Positions 1 through 9,101 of a stretch of DNA of 64,000 bases are shown here, in pieces. Origin of the DNA: Granulicatella seriolae (GTDB lineage Bacteria; Bacillota; Bacilli; Lactobacillales; Aerococcaceae); the NCBI RefSeq assembly GCF_024543085.1, contig NZ_JANHNZ010000009.1, positions 20,518 to 84,517 on the forward strand. Reading direction: 5' to 3'. Position numbers and translations under genes: made by a program. Below the pieces are notes generated by a model. That model did not search any database and had not been told where the DNA came from. It saw only the letters and a program-made list of their open reading frames with translations. Position 1 is the first letter of the stretch. Each line of letters starts with the position of its first letter.

Positions 1-94
1 CTAAGTATACTATATTCTGTTTGGTGAGTTTAACAAAAAGATATGAAAAAACTATGAAAGCTACGTGAAAGGTCTGCTTGTTTGCAAACAAAAA

Positions 95-127
95 ACTGTC
101 CAACAAGAAATAACTTGCTGAACAGTG
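95..127 (-). terminator. Intrinsic terminator of rex
   Basis: Read on the minus strand, a stem starting ACTGTTCAGCAAG and ending CTTGTTGGACAGT is followed directly by six T residues. It lies just downstream of the rex stop codon, so it most likely ends the rex transcript. Beyond the T run is a second short palindrome (TTGTTTGCAAACAA). Confidence 0.75.
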
Positions 128-139
128 GATTGGACTTAT

Positions 140-790
140 TTACTCTTGTGCTGCTTCTATTTCTTTTTGTTTATCCAAGAAATAGATTAAGGTTTGCAAT
201 TCATTCGTTAAGTCAACATTTTGCACGCGCACAGACTCTGGCAATGATAGACGCAGAGGTGTGAAGTTCAAGATGCCTTTCACTCCAGCTTTGACCAAAT
301 CATGTGCTGTCTCTTGAGCCACTTCTTGAGGAACCGTTAGAATAACTACTTCAATTTGTTGTAATTGGATTTGTTCAACCATTTCATCCATTGGGTAAAC
401 TGGTACGCCTCTTAGAATCTTGCCAACCAAATCATCTGAAACATCAAAAGCTGCCGAAATACGCACATTGTTACTTTGATGGAAATTATAATTCAATAAA
501 GCTTGGCCTAAGTTACCTACGCCAACAAGAGCTACGTTGGTTAAACGGTCTTGGTTTAAGGTGTGGCTAAAAAAATCTAATAGGTATTCAACATCATACC
601 CATAACCTCTTTTTCCTAAGGCACCAAAATATGAGAAATCTCGACGGATAGTGGCACTATCTACTTTAACTGCCTCACTTAATTCCGTAGAAGAAATTCT
701 TCTTTTACCGGCATCATGTAAGAATCTCAAGTAGCGATGATAAATAGGTAAACGTCTTGCTGTAGCCTTTGGTATTTCAAGAACTTTCAT
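140..790 (-). CDS. rex: Redox-sensing transcriptional repressor Rex
   Basis: This is a 216-residue cytoplasmic DNA-binding repressor that senses the NADH/NAD+ ratio and controls fermentative and respiratory genes. The N-terminal winged helix (about residues 1-80) begins with the family-typical [14 protein letters not shown] and contains the [19 protein letters not shown] recognition region. A Rossmann NAD-binding half follows with the [10 protein letters not shown] glycine motif near residues 90-100. Length is normal for the family. The ATG is preceded by AAAGGAG at good spacing. The gene stands alone and is divergent from the ABC-F gene. I saw no clear Rex operator in its own upstream region. 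Confidence 0.97.
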   Translation of the reverse strand: MKVLEIPKATARRLPIYHRYLRFLHDAGKRRISSTELSEAVKVDSATIRRDFSYFGALGKRGYGYDVEYLLDFFSHTLNQDRLTNVALVGVGNLGQALLNYNFHQSNNVRISAAFDVSDDLVGKILRGVPVYPMDEMVEQIQLQQIEVVILTVPQEVAQETAHDLVKAGVKGILNFTPLRLSLPESVRVQNVDLTNELQTLIYFLDKQKEIEAAQE

Positions 791-1148
791 TAGTGTATTC
801 GCTCCTTTAATATATTTTCGATTTCCTTATTTGAATCATGCTAGCTTTATCACACTCAATTCATAGATAGCATAATTTCAACAGTACTTTACGATGTTCA
901 TTATACCACTTTTTCACAATTAATCTATAGAAAGGCTACAATTCAATAAAAATTTCTATATTTTTTTAACAATCTTTTCTAGCCCTGTTTGTGAATGTCA
1001 TTTCATCTTTTGGTATCTATTCAATTACAGGGCTGCACTAATATGGTACACTATATAGTGATTAGGTGGAAAGCTACTTAAATAATGTAGTAAAGATGTT
1101 ATTCTTACAGAGCACACCCAATAAATTTTTATGATATGAGGAATTAAG
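791..1148. other. Divergent intergenic region between rex and the ABC-F gene
   Basis: This 358-bp AT-rich stretch separates two divergent genes and should hold both promoters. A perfect 12-bp palindrome, CACTATATAGTG, lies at 1049-1060, about 90 bp before the ABC-F start. It may overlap a -10 element or an operator. No ORF, RNA gene or repeat-family copy was recognised here. Confidence 0.4.
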
Positions 1149-3101
1149 ATGATTTTATTACAAGGACAATCATTGGCACGTCATTTTGGACCTGATGTGC
1201 TTTTTGAAAATATTTCTATCGACATTCAAGAGCAATCTAGAATTGCCTTAGTTGGGCGCAACGGTACCGGCAAGTCAACACTCTTAAAAATGTTGGCTGG
1301 GATTGAATCACCCTCTTTAGGAACGGTTTCCAAAAAGCGCGACCTTTCTATTGGGTATCTAGATCAATATGCTGCTATCGAGTCGACCAATACCATTTGG
1401 CAGGAGATGGTTGAGCTTTTTGAAGATGTTGAAACTTTGAAGGAACAGGCTCAGAAAGCTGCAGAAAGTTTGGGAAATCCACTTATTTTAGCAGATGAAC
1501 AACTCTATCAACAGGCCTTGGCACGGTATGATCAATTGCAAGTTCTTTTGGAAGAAAAGAATGCTTACGGCTATCCTTCTGAAATTCGAACAGTCTTACA
1601 TGGCTTTCAGTTTTATGAAGCAGACTATGATAAGCCTATTCAGCAATTATCCGGTGGGCAGCGTACACGGTTGGCCTTGGCAAAAATTCTATTAGAAAAG
1701 CACGATTTACTGATTCTTGATGAACCAACCAACCACTTAGATATCGAAACCCTGAGTTGGTTAGAGGATTATCTAAAAGCTTCAAACTTGGCTTTAGTGA
1801 TTGTCTCCCATGACCAATACTTTTTGGATCGAGTGTGCAACGAAGTTTATGAAATCCAACATGGAAAATCCCAGCACTATTCAGGTAACTATTCGTATTA
1901 TTTGGAGGAGCGTGAGGCTCGTTTCTTACTGCAACAAAAAGCCTATGAAAAACAACAGGAAGAAATCCATAAGTTGGAAGACTTTGTGGCAAGAAACTTG
2001 GTGCGTGCTTCTACCACCAAGCGAGCTCAATCTCGTAGAAAGCAATTGGAAAAAATGGAGCGAATCGAACGTCCTAAAGGCAATGAACGCTCTGCTAGAT
2101 TTAGTTTCGCTACTGAAAAAGAATCTGGTAATCAGGTATTACAAGTAGATGAAGCCTATGTGGGGTATGACGGACAGATTTTTTCTGGACCAATTACCTT
2201 CCAAGTGCGCAAACAAGACTCTATCGCTATTGTTGGCCCTAATGGTATTGGCAAATCCACCCTATTAAAATCCATCCGACAAGAAATTCCCTTTATTAAA
2301 GGTCAAGCGACTTTGGGAGCTAATGTTCGATTGGGGTATTATGACCAAAATTTATCAGGACTGACTCCTAACAATACAGTGATTGAAGAATTGTGGCAAA
2401 ACCACTCCACCATGAATGAAAAAGATATCCGTACAATTCTAGGAAGCTTTCTCTTTAGTGGTAGTGATGTCGAGAAAACTAGTGCTCAACTAAGTGGGGG
2501 CGAAAAGGCTCGCTTGTCTTTGGCAAAGCTATCCTTAGAGCACGATAATTTCCTTATTCTAGATGAACCGACCAACCACTTGGATATTGATAGTAAGGAG
2601 GTTTTGGAGGAGGCATTAGCTTCCTTTGATGGAACAATCCTCTTTGTTTCCCATGACCGGTATTTCATTAATCAACTTGCCACATCCATCCTGGAGTTGT
2701 CACCTACTGGCAGCAAACTCTATCTAGGTGACTATGACTACTACTTGGAAAAGAAAAAAGAGGAAGAAGAGATTCAACAGTTATTAAGCACGGTAGACTC
2801 TTCAAAAGACGGATCCGATGAAAGAAGTGATATTCCACAAGCTAAAAGTCACTATCACTTATCTAAGGAAGAACAAAAACGCTTAAGGAGCCTACAAAGG
2901 CGAATTGAACAAATTGAATTGGAATTAGAAGATATAGAAAATGAAGTAGCAGAAATTCATGAAGAATTAAGTTTAGAATCCGTTTATTCAGACCCCGTAC
3001 AAAGCTCTAAATTGCAAGTTAGATTGGAAGAATTGGAGTTCAAACAAGAGCAAGATTTGTTAGCTTGGGAGGAATTGAGTCTGGAGTTAGAGAAAGAATA
3101 A
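1149..3101 (+). CDS. ABC-F family ATPase (YdiF/Uup-like ribosome factor)
   Basis: This is a 650-residue soluble protein with two ABC ATPase domains and no membrane segments, typical of ABC-F translation factors that act at the ribosomal E site. Domain 1 has Walker A GRNGTGKST (about 37-45), signature LSGGQRTRLALAK and Walker B LLILDEPTNHLD. Domain 2 has GPNGIGKST, LSGGEKARLSLAK and FLILDEPTNHLD. A charged linker separates the domains, and the C-terminal 100 residues form a strongly charged coiled coil, as in YdiF/Uup. This is a housekeeping type, distinct from the resistance-type ABC-F at 31785-33245. It starts at an ATG preceded by GAGGAAT. Confidence 0.93.
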   Translation: MILLQGQSLARHFGPDVLFENISIDIQEQSRIALVGRNGTGKSTLLKMLAGIESPSLGTVSKKRDLSIGYLDQYAAIESTNTIWQEMVELFEDVETLKEQAQKAAESLGNPLILADEQLYQQALARYDQLQVLLEEKNAYGYPSEIRTVLHGFQFYEADYDKPIQQLSGGQRTRLALAKILLEKHDLLILDEPTNHLDIETLSWLEDYLKASNLALVIVSHDQYFLDRVCNEVYEIQHGKSQHYSGNYSYYLEEREARFLLQQKAYEKQQEEIHKLEDFVARNLVRASTTKRAQSRRKQLEKMERIERPKGNERSARFSFATEKESGNQVLQVDEAYVGYDGQIFSGPITFQVRKQDSIAIVGPNGIGKSTLLKSIRQEIPFIKGQATLGANVRLGYYDQNLSGLTPNNTVIEELWQNHSTMNEKDIRTILGSFLFSGSDVEKTSAQLSGGEKARLSLAKLSLEHDNFLILDEPTNHLDIDSKEVLEEALASFDGTILFVSHDRYFINQLATSILELSPTGSKLYLGDYDYYLEKKKEEEEIQQLLSTVDSSKDGSDERSDIPQAKSHYHLSKEEQKRLRSLQRRIEQIELELEDIENEVAEIHEELSLESVYSDPVQSSKLQVRLEELEFKQEQDLLAWEELSLELEKE

Positions 3102-3141
3102 GTATCACCTTCTAATTATGGAGCAATCTCCCAAAAACCCA

Positions 3142-3170
3142 TTGACAACGCTTCCTTTATAGTGTATATT
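3142..3170 (+). promoter_or_regulatory. Sigma-A promoter of the licT-bglP unit
   Basis: TTGACA (3142-3147) and TATATT (3165-3170) are separated by exactly 17 bp. They sit just upstream of a RAT-like site and terminator and 120 bp before the antiterminator gene, so the transcript would pass through the control element. Confidence 0.8.
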
Positions 3171-3182
3171 GGCCTTGTTAAT

Positions 3183-3249
3183 GGATAGTTATTATTGAGT
3201 TAAGCTAGACCTAAACAACGCCAATAGTGGGGCTTGTTTAGGTTTTTTT
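3183..3249 (+). promoter_or_regulatory. RAT-like antiterminator site overlapping an intrinsic terminator
   Basis: A sequence starting GGATAGTTATTATTG and ending GCTAGACCTAAAC (3183-3215) resembles the ribonucleic antiterminator target bound by BglG/LicT proteins. It overlaps the 5' arm of a terminator whose stem runs from GACCTAAACAA to TTGTTTAGGT and ends in seven T residues (3209-3249). In this family, the regulator binds RAT when the sugar is present and blocks terminator formation. The RAT match is judged by eye and is not perfect to consensus. The terminator is clear. Confidence 0.75.
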
Positions 3250-3292
3250 CTATATACAATCTCTTTCATCAAATTAAGGGGGGCCGATTATT

Positions 3293-4141
3293 TTGGAAAT
3301 TCTAAAAGTATTAAATAATAATGTGGTCATCGTCCTAAATGAGGAAAATGAAGAAGTAATACTTATGGGCAATGGCTTGGGTTTCCAGATGAAGCCAGGC
3401 TCAGAAGTCAACACTGAAAAGGTCGAAAAGATTTTTAAACTTGAAAACCAAATGGAATCCGAGCAAATCAAACAACTTTTTGCAGAAATTCCCGAAGAAA
3501 TCATCGATATATCTTATAAGATTTTATCAGATGCTAAAGAGACTTTGAATAAAGAGTTGAATGAATCCTCTTTTATTGCCATCGCGGATCACCTACATTC
3601 TTCTATCCAACGGTATCAGAAAAATATACAAGTAAAGAATTTCTTACTATGGGATATTAAACGGTTCTTCTCAACCGAATTGGAGATAGCCCGAAAAGCA
3701 ATTCAAATGGTCAATGAACAACTTCATGTCTCATTAACAGATGATGAAGCTGGTTTTCTAGCTCTACACATCACCAATGCACAGATTGACAATCAAAATG
3801 AAGATGCCATCAGCCTAACTCAATTGATGGAAGAGATATTAACGGTTATCAAATACACTCTACGAATTAGCTTTGCTGAAAACGATATATACTTTCAACG
3901 TTTTATCACACATCTAAAATTTTTCACTGAACAAGTTTTAAAAAGTGATGCAGCTCCTCAAGCTGAGGATCAAGTACAAAATGAGCTTTTTGAGCTTGTT
4001 ACTAGTCAATATCCTGAAGCTTTTGTGGCAACAAAAAAAGTAGCTGAGTTATTGGAGAATCGGCGTAACTATACTATGTCCAAAGACGAGAAGGTATACA
4101 TTACCATTCACTTAGCTCGTATTCTCGATAAAACAAATTAG
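3293..4141 (+). CDS. licT: BglG/LicT-family transcription antiterminator
   Basis: This 282-residue RNA-binding antiterminator has an N-terminal CAT domain (about 1-55, with KVLNNNVVIV and the GNGLGFQ motif) and two PTS regulation domains, PRD1 (about 65-170) and PRD2 (about 175-280). Conserved PRD histidines are visible in IADHLHSS, LALHITNA, RFITHLKFF and ITIHLARIL. It is predicted to be inhibited by phosphorylation from the adjacent EII when substrate is absent. The start is a TTG preceded by AAGGGGGG. No ATG fits the CAT domain's usual length. It lies directly downstream of its own RAT/terminator and 140 bp upstream of the PTS gene. Confidence 0.93.
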   Translation: MEILKVLNNNVVIVLNEENEEVILMGNGLGFQMKPGSEVNTEKVEKIFKLENQMESEQIKQLFAEIPEEIIDISYKILSDAKETLNKELNESSFIAIADHLHSSIQRYQKNIQVKNFLLWDIKRFFSTELEIARKAIQMVNEQLHVSLTDDEAGFLALHITNAQIDNQNEDAISLTQLMEEILTVIKYTLRISFAENDIYFQRFITHLKFFTEQVLKSDAAPQAEDQVQNELFELVTSQYPEAFVATKKVAELLENRRNYTMSKDEKVYITIHLARILDKTN

Positions 4142-4281
4142 AAGGAGACTTATCTCCTTATCTAAATAACCACCTAAAAGGAGCGTAGGTAGTCATTTGC
4201 CTGTGGAAGGGCATTGGATCGTGACATTCGGTTGGCGAGACCTCTGAATAAAAAATAAGAAAACATTTGGAGGAATTATAA

Positions 4282-6180
4282 ATGGGTAAATATGAAGAAC
4301 TTGCAACAAATATTGTTAAAGAGGTCGGTGGAAAAGAAAATGTCAACTCCTTAACCAACTGCATCACTCGACTTCGCTTTAAACTAAAAGATGAAAGTAA
4401 GGCAAACACGCAAGCCTTAAAAAATATGGATGGTGTTGTCACCGTAATGCAAGCAGGCGGTCAATACCAAGTTGTCATTGGGAATCATGTGCCTGATGTT
4501 CGTAAAGATGTAGATGCTGTATTAGGTGTCTTAGAAGAAACTACTAACGATGGACCAAAAGGTAATTTATTCGACCAATTCGTTGATATGATTTCAGGTA
4601 TTTTTCAACCTATTCTAGCGCCTTTATCTGCAGCCGGTATGTTAAAAGGGGTTAATGCGATTTTGGCATTTGCTTTAGGAGCTAATTTTTCTGCCAGTTC
4701 CACTTATGCTGTCTTTAACGCAATGGGGGATGGCCTCTTCCTCTTCTTACCAATCTTTATTGGATACACCGCCATGAAAAAATTTGGTGGCTCACCTTTT
4801 CTTGGTATGATGATTGCTACAAGTTTGCTCTATACTGGATTCATTGATGGTTCAGCAACTGCATTATTTGCTGAAAGTGGTGGACTTAATTTCTTTGGTG
4901 TCCCATTTTCGATTCCACCTGCAGGCTACGGTTCAACAGTTATGCCAATTATTGCAGCGGCAGCATTTGCATCCTTCTTAGAAAAACAGCTAAGAAAAAT
5001 CATCCCAGACGTCGTAAAACTCTTCTTAGTACCCTTCTTTACAGCCTTGGTTACAATACCACTAACCTTTTTAGTGATTGGGCCAGTTATGAATTTTGCA
5101 TCTGACGGACTTGGAAATGCTTTGCTTGCTATTCAAAACTTCAATCCAATCCTCTTTGGTGCAATTCTTGGCTTCTCTTGGCAGGTTTTAGTAATGTTCG
5201 GTATGCACTGGGCAATTATCCCCTTCGCCATTATTGCTTTATCCCAAGGTCAGCCAACCGCTCTCCTAACTCCTGCTGGAAGTGTCTCTTTTGCACAAAC
5301 AGGAGCAGTCCTTGCCGTTATGTTAAAAACTAAAAATTCAAAACTAAAAGAACTATCCGTACCATCTTTTATCTCCGGATTATTCGGTGTTACTGAGCCA
5401 GCAATCTATGGGATTACTTTACCAAAGAAAAAACCTTTCTGGGCTTCCTGTATTGTCGGTGGGGTAACAGGAGCTATTGCAATGGGACTAGGCATTGTAG
5501 GTTACCAAATGGGAGGATTGGGTATTTTTAGATATACTTCAAGTATTTCTCCGGATGGTAACATGACATTTGCTATCTACAATATGATTCTAGATGCCGC
5601 TGCACTTATTGCAGGTTTTGGTTTAGCTTGGATTCTAGGCTTTAAAGATGATGAACCAACTATTCAGCTATCAAAAGAAGAAGCAAAATTAGCAGCAACT
5701 GGTCAAAAAAAGAAACTAGCAAAAGATGATGTTTTTTCACCAATTGAAGGAAAAGTACTCCCTTTAAGTGAAGCTAGAGATGCTGCCTTTTCAGAAGGTA
5801 TTATGGGGAAAGGTGTTGTTATTGAACCAAGTAAGGGTGAAGTTGTCGCACCATTTGATGGTACGGTATTGACAGTCTTCCCTACAAAACACGCTATTGG
5901 CTTAATCTCAGATAATGGAACGGAGCTGTTAATCCATATCGGTATCGACACTGTTCAACTAGAAGGAAAAGGCTTTGAATCCTTTGTTGAACAGAATGCG
6001 CGGATAAAAAAAGGCGACAAATTAGTATCTTTCGATATAAAAGCTATCGAAGAGGCAGGTTATAGCACACAAGTACCAATCATTATTACAAATACGCCTG
6101 ATTATGTTGATGTCATTGCCACTTCTGAACCAGCAGCTAAACAAGGAGACCTCTTAATCACTACTATTATTGCAAATTAA
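4282..6180 (+). CDS. bglP: Beta-glucoside-type PTS enzyme IIBCA
   Basis: This 632-residue membrane permease takes up and phosphorylates a beta-glucoside (exact sugar unknown). Order is EIIB (about 1-90, phosphorylated Cys in TNCITRLRFKL), EIIC (about 100-460, about ten hydrophobic segments and the GVTEPAIYGI substrate motif) and EIIA (about 485-632, active His in ELLIHIGIDTV). The BCA order is typical of BglP/BglF. A strong TTTGGAGGA site precedes the ATG. No phospho-beta-glucosidase gene follows, so hydrolysis must be encoded elsewhere. Expression probably depends on the antiterminator upstream. Confidence 0.93.
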   Translation: MGKYEELATNIVKEVGGKENVNSLTNCITRLRFKLKDESKANTQALKNMDGVVTVMQAGGQYQVVIGNHVPDVRKDVDAVLGVLEETTNDGPKGNLFDQFVDMISGIFQPILAPLSAAGMLKGVNAILAFALGANFSASSTYAVFNAMGDGLFLFLPIFIGYTAMKKFGGSPFLGMMIATSLLYTGFIDGSATALFAESGGLNFFGVPFSIPPAGYGSTVMPIIAAAAFASFLEKQLRKIIPDVVKLFLVPFFTALVTIPLTFLVIGPVMNFASDGLGNALLAIQNFNPILFGAILGFSWQVLVMFGMHWAIIPFAIIALSQGQPTALLTPAGSVSFAQTGAVLAVMLKTKNSKLKELSVPSFISGLFGVTEPAIYGITLPKKKPFWASCIVGGVTGAIAMGLGIVGYQMGGLGIFRYTSSISPDGNMTFAIYNMILDAAALIAGFGLAWILGFKDDEPTIQLSKEEAKLAATGQKKKLAKDDVFSPIEGKVLPLSEARDAAFSEGIMGKGVVIEPSKGEVVAPFDGTVLTVFPTKHAIGLISDNGTELLIHIGIDTVQLEGKGFESFVEQNARIKKGDKLVSFDIKAIEEAGYSTQVPIIITNTPDYVDVIATSEPAAKQGDLLITTIIAN

Positions 6181-6297
6181 GCTCCTAGAGCATAACTCAC
6201 GCTACAAAGTTTCCCAGGTAAGAACCAGAACTACTAAGGGCAACTATGCTAGATACCTCGCTATTTCCGAGTCTTATCTGGATACTCTTACATCATT

Positions 6298-6350
6298 AAA
6301 AAAAGGCTTAGAATCTACGTTCTAATGAACATTGATTCTAAGCCTTTTTG
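6298..6350. terminator. Bidirectional terminator between bglP and tagO
   Basis: A-rich sequence, GGCTTAGAATC, a loop, then GATTCTAAGCC and five T residues form a strong hairpin flanked by A and T tracts on both sides. It lies between convergent genes and can serve both. Confidence 0.88.
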
Positions 6351-6370
6351 AATATCTAAGTAGCTAACTT

Positions 6371-7402
6371 TCATTTTTCCTTACGTTCTCTGATAGACAA
6401 CCAATACAGAACGCCACCGCAAATCAATCCGACTACTAACAAGATACCACCTATTATAGGCGAGATCGGGAAAATCAAGGCTGTTAAGCTAAAAATTAGG
6501 CACAAGCCAAAAATTAATAGAACAGCCTGCTTATGGCTAAAGCCAAGCCTTAGTAAACGATGGTGTAAATGAGCTTTATCAGCTCTACTAATAGGTTCTT
6601 TGCGCATAAGCCTTCTAAAAATTGCCGCTACACTATCCGAAATCGGAACTCCAAGAACTGCAAAAGGGATAATCATGGTAAAGAAGGTAGCATTTTTCAG
6701 GTTATTCAATGAAAATACAGCAATCATAAACCCAATAAAAAGGGCTCCTGTATCTCCTAAATAAATCTTAGCGGGAAAAAAGTTATGTGGGAAAAAGCCT
6801 GCAATGGCTGACCATAATAGAATAATCCCTGCCAAAGCTAGAACGGAACCATCACTAGAAAAGATGTAACCTATTGTCCCCATCGTCATCAAGGCGATCA
6901 TCGAAATACCACTGGCTAAACCATCTAACCCATCCATCAGGTTTACAGCATTTGTTATCAAAAATAGCCACAAGACAGTAATTAAAAGACTAAAAAAACC
7001 TAAAGAAATGTACCCCACAAAGGGTAAGGTCATGGTACTAATCCGTACATTTCCACCGTAAAATGCTACCAGAGAGGCTAGTATAATCCCAATCGATTTC
7101 TTCAATGGTGATAAATCGTACCGATCATCAATAATCCCTGTTAGGAGGATAATTGCTGAGGCAATAAAGATAGCAATACGCGCTTGGTCAAAGCTACGAA
7201 AACTATAAAAATAGAAGAACCAAAAATTAAGAAAAATAGCGATTCCACCCATGGTCGGAATGGGCTTGGTTTGAATTTTCCGCCTACCCGGATAGTCATA
7301 GATGTGATACTTTTTTGCAAATCTAATTAAAAAAAATGTAGAAAGAAAAGTAGAGATTCCTGTCGCTAACGCCATGATAATGGTGTATAAGGTAATATTC
7401 AT
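6371..7402 (-). CDS. tagO: Undecaprenyl-phosphate N-acetylglucosaminyl 1-phosphate transferase (TagO/WecA family)
   Basis: This 343-residue polytopic enzyme transfers GlcNAc-1-phosphate to undecaprenyl phosphate, the first step of wall teichoic acid or other wall glycopolymer synthesis. About ten hydrophobic segments are visible. Family motifs include PTMGGIAIF near the N terminus, the acidic pair in GIIDDRYDLSPLKK, NAVNLMDGLDGLASG, the KIYLGDTGALFIG loop and a histidine-rich DKAHLHHRLLRLG loop. The ATG follows AGAAAGGA. It lies 51 bp downstream of the gene at 7454-8554, possibly co-transcribed. Confidence 0.93.
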   Translation of the reverse strand: MNITLYTIIMALATGISTFLSTFFLIRFAKKYHIYDYPGRRKIQTKPIPTMGGIAIFLNFWFFYFYSFRSFDQARIAIFIASAIILLTGIIDDRYDLSPLKKSIGIILASLVAFYGGNVRISTMTLPFVGYISLGFFSLLITVLWLFLITNAVNLMDGLDGLASGISMIALMTMGTIGYIFSSDGSVLALAGIILLWSAIAGFFPHNFFPAKIYLGDTGALFIGFMIAVFSLNNLKNATFFTMIIPFAVLGVPISDSVAAIFRRLMRKEPISRADKAHLHHRLLRLGFSHKQAVLLIFGLCLIFSLTALIFPISPIIGGILLVVGLICGGVLYWLSIRERKEK

Positions 7403-7453
7403 TTTCTAGTCCTTTCTACCATGATTAGCAGCTAGGAAGGTTTTAAGACTGAT

Positions 7454-8554
7454 TTATTCAAACCCTTCATCTTCGTAGCTTCTCATGATAAATTCTAAGA
7501 TATCAATCTCGGTTAAGGAGTCGATAATCTCAAGTTCTTCTTCAAAAATAAGATCAATGCCAAGTCGATTTGCCAAAGCCTCAATTTGAGTGAGCAATCT
7601 TAACCCAAATACTCCACTTGTTACAAAAGCCGTGGGACATTCCTCGTAGTAAGCTAAAAAATCTAACAAAGCTTCTTGTAATTGTTGGGGTTTAGCCTCA
7701 TCAAACTGCTTCAAATAGACTAATCCCTCTTCAGGGTCAGCAATCAGCAATTCATATCCTAGATAATCCTCCCCATCAGAATGGCGATAGATATGTTCAC
7801 TAAACCGAAGAGAAATCTCATATACATGTGGCGAGCGTGAGCTAATTTGTTTTTCTAGTCTATATACAGTAAATTCAGGAATAAGCAGAGGTGCTATCGA
7901 TTTCGGAAAAAATGGTTCTAAGCTAGACGGCACAGTTTCAGACTTTAGTGATAAATGATATTTGCTAGTAGACACGGTTTTCTTTTTTGGATTCCAGATA
8001 AGAAGCGGAATGCTTGTACTTTGATCTTCTTTCCTCTCTCTCGCCGCTGCAAGAAAAGCTTGTAAGAGTACCTCACGATTTTCTTGTGTTGAAAACATTC
8101 CAAGAATTGTTTCCAGAAATTGTTTCTTTTCTTTACTAATGGATTCCACAAGAACTAGCGGATTAAATTCTATCAGGAAAGGCCACTTTCCTCTGCCACG
8201 GAAGCTTACACCTGAATCTTTAATAGCTTGATAATTTTTTTTAGGAAGCTCTTCACGATCACCAAATTTGATTTCAATGCCTTTTTTCATCATCAATGCT
8301 TCCATCAGTTGGTTAGGGTAACTAATCATCATATCAAAATAGCTAATAAAATTGATGAATTCACTAGTATCTTCCAAAATTGATAGTTGTATATGTCCCA
8401 AATCATCAAACATGAATGTTATAATGCTGAGGAGATTACCTTTTGTATCTTTAATGGCTACCGTTTCCATAATATCTTCTTCTATCTGGTCAAGCGTTTG
8501 GTATAAGTCTTTAATGATTTTATATATCTCAGTAAAATTTTCAGTACTTGCCAC
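7454..8554 (-). CDS. Protein of unknown function, possibly DUF6930-like at the C terminus
   Basis: This 366-residue protein has no signal peptide or membrane segment. The last 100 residues (LQEALLDFLAYYEECP, then a sequence ending LGIDLIFEEELEIIDS) recall DUF6930-type proteins, but this is from memory and not firm. The C terminus is very acidic. The start is a GTG preceded by GAGGAG. No catalytic motif was recognised. It lies upstream of tagO in the same direction, with no terminator visible in the 51-bp gap, so the two may share a transcript. Confidence 0.75.
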   Translation of the reverse strand: MASTENFTEIYKIIKDLYQTLDQIEEDIMETVAIKDTKGNLLSIITFMFDDLGHIQLSILEDTSEFINFISYFDMMISYPNQLMEALMMKKGIEIKFGDREELPKKNYQAIKDSGVSFRGRGKWPFLIEFNPLVLVESISKEKKQFLETILGMFSTQENREVLLQAFLAAARERKEDQSTSIPLLIWNPKKKTVSTSKYHLSLKSETVPSSLEPFFPKSIAPLLIPEFTVYRLEKQISSRSPHVYEISLRFSEHIYRHSDGEDYLGYELLIADPEEGLVYLKQFDEAKPQQLQEALLDFLAYYEECPTAFVTSGVFGLRLLTQIEALANRLGIDLIFEEELEIIDSLTEIDILEFIMRSYEDEGFE

Positions 8555-8694
8555 TTATATCTCCTCATTTCAAATAGTCTAGTGCATTTGAACTTATTAT
8601 ACATGATTGCTTGGGTTGACTCTAGCTCTTATAAACCTTTTCGCATAAAAAGTTTCTTTTCGAAACATTATTTTAAAAAATCATCATTTTTTGG

Positions 8695-8723
8695 TTGACA
8701 TTTGTCTGAGAGGTCATTATACT
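8695..8723 (+). promoter_or_regulatory. Promoter of the argGH T-box transcript
   Basis: TTGACA (8695-8700) and TATACT (8718-8723) are 17 bp apart. Transcription would start about 8730, giving a 370-nt leader before argG. Confidence 0.8.
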
Positions 8724-8739
8724 TACCATAATTTCATAC

Positions 8740-9060
8740 AAAACATCTTTGACAAAGAGAGTAAGTTTATTCAGATACCCAGCGAGTTAGGACAGAGTGG
8801 AAGCCTAATGTTGACCAATAAACTGAACCGCACTTTTGAGATGGAGTGGCAAAAAGAGTAGCTTGCTAGCTATTGATGGTAGTCACTTCCGCATATCAGG
8901 CGTTAACAAAATGAGTTGGATTCGCATACCTTGCGGCTCTATTGTCTAGGTTTATTAACCACTATAGGTCCCTTTGTATAGCCGATCAATTAGAGTGGTA
9001 CCGCGAGTGAATTAGTCTATTTGCCCGTCTCTTATTTTATGATAAGAGGCGGGCTTTTTG
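8740..9060 (+). promoter_or_regulatory. T-box riboswitch leader, arginine type
   Basis: The conserved T-box AGAGTGGTACCGCG lies at 8992-9005 and is followed by a terminator with GCCCGTCTCTTA / TAAGAGGCGGGC and TTTTT (9023-9059). In the stem I region, GAACCGCAC (about 8825) offers CGC, an arginine codon followed by a purine, as the specifier. Uncharged tRNA-Arg should stabilise the antiterminator and switch on argGH. The specifier is inferred from context and matches the product of the pathway. Confidence 0.9.
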
Positions 9061-9101
9061 TATCCTCTCTTATCCACACAAAAAACTTAGGAGGAATTAC
9101 A

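Noticed and set aside
1..3101. Rex operator near rex
   Set aside because: No TTGTGA-N6-TCACAA palindrome was found by eye in the region upstream of rex or the ABC-F gene.
9021..9101. N-terminal extension of argG
   Set aside because: Would translate the T-box terminator; AGGAGG and the conserved start are at 9102.
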